Source: Alphaproteobacteria bacterium
GTDB taxonomy: Bacteria > Pseudomonadota > Alphaproteobacteria > Paracaedibacterales > CAITNM01
DNA length: 7,357 bases
NCBI GenBank assembly: GCA_947499175.1
Contig: CANMNU010000066.1
Span: 1 to 7,357 of the forward strand
Reading direction: 5' to 3'
A program made the position numbers and the translations under genes. The notes beneath the pieces are model-generated. The model was not told the DNA's origin. It saw nothing but the letters and a program-made list of their open reading frames with translations, and searched no databases. This document shows, piece by piece, positions 1-4,616 of this stretch. Each line of letters begins with the position of its first letter. The first letter of the stretch is position 1.

Positions 1-1
1 T

Positions 2-118
2 GAATACTTAAAGGCTATAAAGACGGCAAGGATTATGAAAAATAAAGGAATGCCCACTGCAGTGATTGTTGAATGTACTGATTTAAGTACTGATGAGATT
101 GAAAAACTTGTAGAGTAG
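2..118 (+). CDS. C-terminal end of a gene cut by the window edge; Rpn-type nuclease/putative transposase tail
   Basis: An open frame runs from the left edge to a TAG stop at 116-118 and gives 38 residues, including NKGMPTAVIVECTDLS and the ending TDEIEKLVE. The pattern A-x-x-M-x-x-K-G-(x)n-I-(x)2-T-x-L-S-x-[DE]-E-I-E-K-L is the usual C-terminal helical tail of Rpn family proteins (PD-(D/E)XK recombination-promoting nuclease/putative transposase), where a 'G.....I...TGLS.EEIEKL' segment follows the nuclease core. The catalytic part lies outside the window, so it cannot be told whether the gene is intact or a remnant. The gene converges on the minus-strand operon and its stop is 26 bp from that operon's last stop. 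The frame being real is fairly safe; the family call rests on this short tail only. Confidence 0.5.
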   Translation, partial: EYLKAIKTARIMKNKGMPTAVIVECTDLSTDEIEKLVE

Positions 119-144
119 CTGTATTGCAAAATTGATTAATATTT

Positions 145-642
145 TTAAACAATAATGTTTTTAAGCTTTTGCAAAAAATCAAATGGTGCTGATTTGCTGG
201 AATTTAACCAGCCTATTATTTCATCAACCTTTGCCATAACTTTAGAACTGTCAGCGCTGGTGTCAGTTTTCCAAATGGTTGCAGTATAACTAAGTGCTAC
301 TAAAAACAGTAAATTTTGTAGATATCCCCCAATTTGCCAATGAAGATTTAATTCTTTATGCCAACAATCAATAGCTGTGATTAGCTGGGCCTGACTTTGG
401 CAAATTAATTTTTGATTAAAATCAATATTGTCCCAGAGTTTTAAAATGGTTTGGCGTTTTTCATTAAGGCTATCAAAAAACAGCATTATCAGGTCAAAAA
501 TGGTTTCATTTTGGGTGTGAGGGCTAACTGTAGCTAAATTATCGGTTACTGTTGCCAGGCGGTCATTAATTAATAGCTGTATTTCATTTGCAGTTAAATC
601 TGCGGGGTTTAGTGCTGCTCTTTCCCATAAACTATTAATCAT
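145..642 (-). CDS. small helical protein resembling a TetR C-terminal domain (or COQ9), without a recognisable helix-turn-helix
   Basis: 165 residues, predicted soluble and mostly helical. The segment around 48-69 (IFDLIMLFFDSL.EKRQTIL) resembles the helix that opens the ligand-binding domain of a group of alphaproteobacterial TetR-type proteins ('LFDVLM.RFD.L...R.AL'). Residues 117-146 (ALSYTATIWKTDTSADSSKVMAKVDEIIGWL region) resemble their last helices ('VYLATLRVWL.DDS.DL..TMA.LDR'). COQ9, a lipid-binding ubiquinone factor with the same overall fold, has a similar C-terminal pattern and is the main alternative. TetR proteins are usually 190-210 residues; here the first 40 residues show no clear helix-turn-helix, and an in-frame stop at 670-672 rules out a longer start. 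The ATG overlaps the stop of the upstream metal-binding protein gene (ATGATTAA), so it is the last gene of the proC unit. DNA binding should not be assumed. Confidence 0.6.
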   Translation of the reverse strand: MINSLWERAALNPADLTANEIQLLINDRLATVTDNLATVSPHTQNETIFDLIMLFFDSLNEKRQTILKLWDNIDFNQKLICQSQAQLITAIDCWHKELNLHWQIGGYLQNLLFLVALSYTATIWKTDTSADSSKVMAKVDEIIGWLNSSKSAPFDFLQKLKNIIV

Positions 643-1555
643 TTGCAGTGATCTTTTTCCAAAATGATTTTAATTTTTGCATAAACGTTTTTTGTGAAGT
701 GGTATCGTCATTTTTTAATATGGCTTTAAGAATGGCATTTGCATTGTACATAAGTGTGTTTTGCAAGTTATCATTACCCTTTAAAGTATCTGCAAATAAA
801 ATTCCTTTAATACTTTTTCCTGTTTCTTCTGATATTGTATTAATAATTTTATTATTTGATAAATTTTCCAAGAAAATTGCTGAAATATTTAAGTCACGAA
901 TTTGGTTGATAAGCTTTTTCATGTCTGCGGCCGATGGATCATCACAGGTACTTACCCCTTGAGGGCTTAATACCTTAATGTTGTAGCACATACCAAAATA
1001 AAAAAAGGCATCATGGGTGGTTAATATAATTCGTTTTTCTTGGGGAATGTTTTTAAATAATTCTAAAATGTTAGATTCTAGAGTTTGAAATTTTGTCCTA
1101 AGATTTACTGAGTTTTTTGTAAAAGCTTCTTTATGTTTGGGGAAAGTTGCGCTTAAACCATTAGCTATATTTTCAATCATTTGAATAATAAGTTTAGGGC
1201 TGTGCCAAATGTGCGGGTCAGGTAGGTTTCCCAAAAAGCGTGGTTTAATATTAGTGCTTGCAACCAAAATTGGTCCATTATAGCCGGATGCAACAATTAT
1301 GCCGTCAATCCAACCTTCAAGATTTAGGCCATTGGTAATTACTAAATTAGCTTTGGCTATGGCTTTAGAATCACTTGGTTTTGGTTGATACATGTGGGGG
1401 TCAACTGAATTTGGCACAATTGTTATTACTTCAATTTCAGTGCCTTCACAAATTTGGGTGCATAAATCTTTTAAAATAGCAAAGCTGCAAACTACAGTTT
1501 CTGCTTGTAAAAAGGGTAGGGAGGCAATGATTAAAAATATTCTTAAAATTCTCAT
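635..1555 (-). CDS. znuA: periplasmic metal-binding protein of a Zn/Mn ABC transporter (TroA/ZnuA family)
   Basis: 306 residues; cluster A-I solute-binding protein that captures Zn(II) or Mn(II) in the periplasm for an ABC importer. A signal peptide is visible at 1-18 (hydrophobic core after MRILR, cleavage probably after LQA). The four metal ligands of the family can be placed: H54 in VDPHMYQP, H115 in PDPHIWHSP, H181 in THDAFFYFG and D256 in FADTLKG. Histidine at the third position, not glutamate, fits ZnuA/TroA better than PsaA/MntA-type Mn proteins, but the His-rich loop of many ZnuA proteins is missing. The ATG at 1555 is chosen because it overlaps the proC stop as ATGA and puts the signal peptide at the very N-terminus; a TTG eight codons upstream also reads open but has no merit. 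No permease or ATPase gene is in the window. The symbol is for the family; the metal is not proven. Confidence 0.9.
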   Translation of the reverse strand: MRILRIFLIIASLPFLQAETVVCSFAILKDLCTQICEGTEIEVITIVPNSVDPHMYQPKPSDSKAIAKANLVITNGLNLEGWIDGIIVASGYNGPILVASTNIKPRFLGNLPDPHIWHSPKLIIQMIENIANGLSATFPKHKEAFTKNSVNLRTKFQTLESNILELFKNIPQEKRIILTTHDAFFYFGMCYNIKVLSPQGVSTCDDPSAADMKKLINQIRDLNISAIFLENLSNNKIINTISEETGKSIKGILFADTLKGNDNLQNTLMYNANAILKAILKNDDTTSQKTFMQKLKSFWKKITAND

Positions 1556-2313
1556 AATTTTCTGGCTAAATATTGGCAACGATTACGTGCTGCTGTTAAA
1601 GCTTTGGAAAGTAAGGTTTGCATGGCACTGCCGACCATTAATATATTTAATGCAGCTTGGGTTGCTCCACCTTTGCTGGTAACATTGGCACGCATTTGGA
1701 CTGCGGAATCAGGTAATTCTTTTAAAGTAGCTGCTGCTCCAATAATAGTTTGGCGGGCAAATTTTTCAGCGAATTCAGCGTCAAGTCCAAGTTCTTTGGC
1801 TGAGGCTTCCATGCATTCGCATAAATAATAAACATAAGCAGGTCCTGAGCCTGAAAGAGCAGTTACGGCGTCAAACAACTTTTCATTTTCTAATTTTTTT
1901 AATATGCCAACTTTTAAAAATAATTGGTCTATTAAAGTATCATCAGATTCTGTGCAGTTTTCATTTAGTACATAGGCGCTTGCAGATTCACCTACTTGAA
2001 CAGCTAAATTTGGCATAACACGGCTTAGGCGCACATCACCCAGCAGTTCTTGGTAGCGTTTACATGTCGCTCCAGCAGCTATCGAAATGAACAAAGCATT
2101 TCTAAATTTAGCATACTCAGGCAAGACTTCTGCTAAACTCTGTGGTTTTATGGCAATTAGTATTATGTCAGGCGTATAATTTATAGGTAGTGCATCTATC
2201 GATTCCAAGCAATTTTCCTGGAATGGATCAATGATTGTAAGTTTATAACTGGTTTTCCATTTGTTTACTAAGGCACTGCCCATGGCTCCAAGGCCAACTA
2301 CTAAAATCTGCAT
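1552..2313 (-). CDS. proC: pyrroline-5-carboxylate reductase
   Basis: 253 residues, slightly short for the family (about 265-275). It reduces 1-pyrroline-5-carboxylate to L-proline with NAD(P)H in the cytoplasm, the last step of proline synthesis. An N-terminal Rossmann domain starts at once with VVGLGAMGSAL (glycines 7, 9, 12), followed by AIKPQ (54-58), SIAAG (77-81) and RVMPNLAVQVGES (98-110). The C-terminal helical dimerisation domain carries the ProC signature: ALSGSGPAYVYYL (152-164) and VTSKGGATQAAL (211-222). The ATG at 2313 is chosen because it places the first beta-strand at the N-terminus as usual; a TTG at 2355 would add 14 residues without similarity. Its TGA stop overlaps the ATG of the metal-binding protein gene (1552-1555). 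It is the first gene of the minus-strand unit and diverges from the FAD monooxygenase gene. Confidence 0.95.
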   Translation of the reverse strand: MQILVVGLGAMGSALVNKWKTSYKLTIIDPFQENCLESIDALPINYTPDIILIAIKPQSLAEVLPEYAKFRNALFISIAAGATCKRYQELLGDVRLSRVMPNLAVQVGESASAYVLNENCTESDDTLIDQLFLKVGILKKLENEKLFDAVTALSGSGPAYVYYLCECMEASAKELGLDAEFAEKFARQTIIGAAATLKELPDSAVQMRANVTSKGGATQAALNILMVGSAMQTLLSKALTAARNRCQYLARKL

Positions 2314-2316
2314 ATT

Positions 2317-2345
2317 TTGAATTATTAAACATTTTGCCTTATGGT
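2317..2345 (+). promoter_or_regulatory. possible sigma70-type promoter for the FAD monooxygenase gene
   Basis: In the 65-bp divergent gap, TTGAAT (2317-2322) and TATGGT (2340-2345) are spaced by 17 bp, which would start transcription near 2352 and give a leader of about 27 bases before the ATG at 2379. The -10 matches the consensus at only four of six positions and the region is AT-rich, so a chance match is possible. No equally spaced promoter was found for proC on the other strand. Confidence 0.3.
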
Positions 2346-2367
2346 ATAGGGGCAAAGTCTTTGATGC

Positions 2368-2371
2368 AAGG
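2368..2371 (+). promoter_or_regulatory. ribosome binding site deciding the monooxygenase start
   Basis: AAGG lies seven bases before the ATG at 2379. It favours this start over the in-frame ATG at 2364, whose best purine run (AGGGG, 2348-2352) is 11 bases away, and over the TTG at 2334. Confidence 0.5.
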
Positions 2372-2378
2372 TACTAAA

Positions 2379-3536
2379 ATGGTGATTATTGTTGGTGCAG
2401 GTTTGGTAGGGTCAGCGCTTGCTGTGCGTTTATCACAGCTTGGAATTAAAGTTCAGTTGTTAGAGCGTGGTCCTTTTGCTAAGCCTACAGCTAAAGATGG
2501 TATAAATGATGGGCGTACAATTGCGGTTACATTAGGTTCAAAACGTTTTTTAGAAAAATGTGGATTATGGCATGACCTAGAACCAACATCACAAAGAATT
2601 AACTATATTCGGGTTTTTGAACAAGGTTTTGCTTGGACCCTTGATTATGATTATCAGAAATTAGGTAGTGAACCAATGGGTTATATTATTGAATTTGACC
2701 GTTTAACTGCAGCTTTGTATGATGCAGTGCAAAAAGCTGATTTGGTGGATATAGTCTCTAATTGTACTTTGCAACAATTAGTTCCTGGTGAAATTATCTG
2801 TATGGAGCATGGGGTTTTTAAAGCACCTTTAATAATTGGTGCTGATGGTCGTAACTCATGGGTTAGGGGACAAGTTAATATTAAAAGTAAAACTAGGGAA
2901 TATGGCCATAAAGCTTTGGTGGCGCATTTTACTCATGAAAAGCCACATAATGCGACTGCTTGGGAAGTTTTTCAGCCCTCTGGTCCATTTGCAATGCTAC
3001 CGATGGTTAATGCTGCAGATGGTAAGTACCAATCTGGTGTGGTGTGGTGCGGGCCCAAAGATACAAACTGGGAAACTATACCAGATAAAGATCTTGAGCA
3101 AAAATTAATTGAAATTTTTCCGTTTTACGGAGAAGTTAAGTTGTGTAGCAAACGTTGGATTTTTTTGCTTAGCTCTTTAACGGTTGATCAAATAACAGTA
3201 GATAGAACTGTTTTAGTGGGAGATGCAGCACATGCTTTGCACCCTATTGCTGGTCAAGGTATCAATTTGGGGTGGCGAGATGTTGCTGATTTAGCTGATC
3301 TTTTAGAAGAAGCTAAAAATTTAGGACAGGATTACGGTTCACAATATTTACTTTCAAAATACCGTAAAAAACGTAAGTTTGATCAGCAAAGTTTATATTT
3401 CTTTACTGATGGTTTGACCAGACTTTATGGTTTAGATAATTCCTTGGTAAGTTTTGTGCGTCAAACTGGCCTTGCAGCTATTAATAAAATCCCCACACTT
3501 AAGAAATTTTTTATGAAAAAAGCTATGGGAGTTTGA
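2379..3536 (+). CDS. UbiH/UbiF/COQ6-family FAD-dependent hydroxylase, probably of ubiquinone synthesis
   Basis: 385 residues, normal for the family (about 385-410). These flavoprotein monooxygenases use O2 and NAD(P)H to hydroxylate the ring of ubiquinone precursors at the inner membrane. All three FAD/NAD(P)H motifs of the class are present: the dinucleotide fold VGAGLVGSA (5-13) with acidic E29; the DG motif LIIGADGRNSWVR (151-163); and the GD motif VLVGDAAHALHPIAGQGINLG (278-298) running into WRDVADLADLL. DGRTIAVTLGS (44-54) and IIEFDRLTAAL (103-113) are also typical of UbiH/UbiF/COQ6. Sequence alone does not say which ring position is hydroxylated; alphaproteobacteria may use one broad enzyme (UbiL) for two positions, so no symbol is given. 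The start is chosen for its ribosome binding site. It is divergent from proC, and no intrinsic terminator is seen after it. Salicylate-type hydroxylases are a less likely alternative. Confidence 0.9.
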   Translation: MVIIVGAGLVGSALAVRLSQLGIKVQLLERGPFAKPTAKDGINDGRTIAVTLGSKRFLEKCGLWHDLEPTSQRINYIRVFEQGFAWTLDYDYQKLGSEPMGYIIEFDRLTAALYDAVQKADLVDIVSNCTLQQLVPGEIICMEHGVFKAPLIIGADGRNSWVRGQVNIKSKTREYGHKALVAHFTHEKPHNATAWEVFQPSGPFAMLPMVNAADGKYQSGVVWCGPKDTNWETIPDKDLEQKLIEIFPFYGEVKLCSKRWIFLLSSLTVDQITVDRTVLVGDAAHALHPIAGQGINLGWRDVADLADLLEEAKNLGQDYGSQYLLSKYRKKRKFDQQSLYFFTDGLTRLYGLDNSLVSFVRQTGLAAINKIPTLKKFFMKKAMGV

Positions 3537-3586
3537 TTTTTGGGGTTTTATTTTGAATTGAAGTAGCATATGAGTATTATTAAAGC

Positions 3587-3616
3587 TTGCTCGATAAAGT
3601 TACCTTCATGTAGAAT
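3587..3616 (+). promoter_or_regulatory. possible promoter for the secreted-protein gene
   Basis: TTGCTC (3587-3592) and TAGAAT (3611-3616, five of six consensus bases) are separated by 18 bp in the 107-bp gap after the monooxygenase gene. Transcription would start near 3623, about 21 bases before the ATG. The -35 is weak, so this is a moderate candidate. Confidence 0.4.
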
Positions 3617-3632
3617 TGTTAAAAATACTTAT

Positions 3633-3637
3633 GGGGA
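3633..3637 (+). promoter_or_regulatory. ribosome binding site of the secreted-protein gene
   Basis: GGGGA six bases before the ATG at 3644; the clearest Shine-Dalgarno in the window. It fixes the start directly upstream of the signal peptide. Confidence 0.75.
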
Positions 3638-3643
3638 ATATAT

Positions 3644-4357
3644 ATGAAAAGAAATTTGATAATTGCTTTAATGCTTACTTGTACTTTTAATGGTGGTTTT
3701 TCACAAGATAGTGGTATGTCAACGCTTGCACAGCGAGCTGATTTAATTAAGGCCCTTGAAAAGGATCCTAAAAAGGGTTTGGAAGATATAAATAAAAATC
3801 AGCAAGATAACGATATTAAAGTAGACGAAACTCACTACATAGTTGTGCTTGAAAAAGAAGGTGACGTTTATAAAAGGGTGGGGCATTTTAAAAAAGACAA
3901 GCTGAATCAGGTAATTGAGCCGAGCTTGTCAAATGTAGTGCAAGAAGCTGAAACTAAATTAGCAGGTGGTAATGGACCGATTGCTTTTAATTTTCAGGCA
4001 TCTGATAAAAAAATGTATTGCGTGCTTTCAAAACAAGGTAATTTTTTGATTTTTAATATTTGTCCAACTCAGGAAGAAGTTGATGCATTTTTAAAGCCGG
4101 CTGTAAAAGTTGAGGATAAAAAACCTGTAGAAGAGCCAAAGAAAGTAGATGTTGCGCCTGCTGTGGTTGAACAAAAAAAGGCTGAGGCGCCTGCTGTTGC
4201 TGTAGTAGAACCAAATAAAATTGATGATAAAAAGGCTGATGTGGTAGAAACTAAGGCCGATGAAAATCTTGAAAAAGCTATTGTACAAAATAAAGATCAA
4301 GAGTCCACTGAAAAAAATGTAAATGCAGCAGAAGATAAAGTTACTGAAGCAGCATAA
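3644..4357 (+). CDS. secreted protein of unknown function with a repetitive charged C-terminal tail
   Basis: 237 residues; family not recognised. Three parts can be seen. Residues 1-20 are a signal peptide (MKRN, then the hydrophobic stretch LIIALMLTCTF, cleavage probably near FSQ), so the protein is exported. Residues 25-150 look folded: a charged helix (around 28-52), then alternating strands and helices (HYIVVLEKEG, PSLSNVVQEAETKL, PIAFNFQ, MYCVLSKQGNFLIFNIC, TQEEVDAFL); C126 and C140 could form a disulfide outside the cytoplasm. Residues 151-237 are low-complexity, rich in Lys, Glu, Asp, Val, Ala and Pro and lacking aromatics, with a degenerate 13-residue repeat. There is no lipobox (C13 lies inside the hydrophobic core), no LPXTG and no transmembrane segment beyond the signal. 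It appears monocistronic with its own promoter and a strong ribosome binding site. Periplasmic or secreted location is inferred; a role at the envelope or toward a host is possible but unproven. Confidence 0.85.
   Translation: MKRNLIIALMLTCTFNGGFSQDSGMSTLAQRADLIKALEKDPKKGLEDINKNQQDNDIKVDETHYIVVLEKEGDVYKRVGHFKKDKLNQVIEPSLSNVVQEAETKLAGGNGPIAFNFQASDKKMYCVLSKQGNFLIFNICPTQEEVDAFLKPAVKVEDKKPVEEPKKVDVAPAVVEQKKAEAPAVAVVEPNKIDDKKADVVETKADENLEKAIVQNKDQESTEKNVNAAEDKVTEAA
4127..4321 (+). repeat. degenerate tandem repeat, 39-bp (13-codon) period, five units
   Basis: Five in-frame units start at 4127, 4166, 4205, 4244 and 4283 (protein positions 162, 175, 188, 201, 214). In protein they read VEEPKKVDVAPAV, VEQKKAEAPAVAV, VEPNKIDDKKADV, VETKADENLEKAI and VQNKDQESTEKNV. 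Position 1 is always Val, position 2 Glu in four of five, position 13 Val or Ile. At DNA level four units open with GTAGAA or GTTGAA and the fifth with GTACAA. There are no indels between units. The interior of each unit is poorly conserved, so this is an old or purely compositional repeat. Confidence 0.55.
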
Positions 4358-4404
4358 CATCCTAGCATACTTCCCCTTCCTACATTACAGTGGTTGGGGA
4401 CATC

Positions 4405-4432
4405 TTCCAAAAAAATTATTCTAATTTATCAG
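4405..4432 (-). terminator. possible weak terminator behind the tRNA
   Basis: Directly after the encoded CCA, the minus strand has a short hairpin (CTGA/TTAG arms around a four-base loop, 4432-4421, one G-U pair) followed by AATAA and a run of seven T (4415-4409). The stem is only four base pairs and the T run starts several bases later, so this is a weak candidate. Confidence 0.3.
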
Positions 4433-4433
4433 C

Positions 4434-4510
4434 TGGTGGGCCCGGTAGGACTCGAACCTACGACATCCCCGTTATGAGCGGGGGGTTCTAACCAACTGAA
4501 CTACAGGCCC
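4434..4510 (-). tRNA. tRNA with CAT anticodon, best read as tRNA-Ile2 (lysidine type)
   Basis: A full 77-base cloverleaf with encoded CCA. Acceptor stem GGGCCTG pairs with CGGGCCC (one wobble), D stem GTTC/GAAC, anticodon stem CCCCG/CGGGG, loop CTCATAA, variable ATGTC, T arm GTAGG-TTCGAGT-CCTAC, then A73 and CCA. The anticodon CAT is at 4476-4474. It is not initiator tRNA: the 1-72 pair is formed and the three stacked G-C pairs at 29-31 are absent. Between elongator Met and Ile2, the C4-G69 and C5-G68 acceptor pairs match the known TilS recognition pairs of E. coli tRNA-Ile2, and the GGGCCTGTAG start resembles isoleucine tRNAs. TilS would convert C34 to lysidine so that it reads AUA codons. 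C26, normally a purine, is unusual. tRNA: certain; Ile over Met: likely. Confidence 0.95.
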
Positions 4511-4520
4511 TCATGTTGAA

Positions 4521-4549
4521 AATATGCCTGAAAATAGCTGTTTGGTCAA
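4521..4549 (-). promoter_or_regulatory. sigma70-type promoter of the tRNA gene
   Basis: On the minus strand TTGACC (4549-4544, five of six consensus bases) and CATATT (4526-4521, four of six) are separated by exactly 17 bp. The -10 ends ten bases before the mature tRNA, so transcription should start within a few bases of the 5' end. It lies in the 106-bp gap shared with the divergent polA. Confidence 0.7.
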
Positions 4550-4616
4550 TAACCACCATTTGCATTTATAGGGAAATTCGATAGGGTATAAGCAATTCTT
4601 TAATAATCTATTTTAA

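Noticed and set aside
648..962. Plus-strand frame of 104 codons opposite the metal-binding protein gene
   Set aside because: It is a shadow of a clearly conserved gene on the other strand, and its residues match no pattern of a real protein.
1553..1579. TTG start giving the metal-binding protein eight extra residues
   Set aside because: The ATG at 1555 overlaps the proC stop as ATGA and puts the signal peptide at the N-terminus; the extension would precede the signal peptide.
2836..3108. Plus-strand frame of 90 codons inside the monooxygenase gene
   Set aside because: It overlaps the GADG-motif region of a well-supported gene in another frame and shows no motif of its own.
3486..3550. TAAAATCCCC and TGGGGTTTTA arms flanking the monooxygenase stop, as a terminator or regulatory hairpin
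   Set aside because: The arms are about 45 bases apart, imperfect, and one lies in coding sequence; likely chance.
4091..4360. Minus-strand frame of 89 codons rich in Phe, Ile and Leu, looking like a membrane protein
   Set aside because: It is the antisense of the Lys-rich tail of the secreted protein (AAA and AAG read back as Phe and Leu codons) and has no ribosome binding site or family pattern.
4372..4400. TCCCC...GGGGA inverted repeat after the secreted-protein gene as an intrinsic terminator
   Set aside because: The stem is five base pairs, then two T-T mismatches and two more pairs, and no T run follows on the plus strand; on the minus strand the T run comes before the stem, not after it.
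4434..4510. Initiator tRNA-fMet
   Set aside because: The first acceptor pair is G1-C72 and the anticodon stem lacks the three consecutive G-C pairs diagnostic of initiators.
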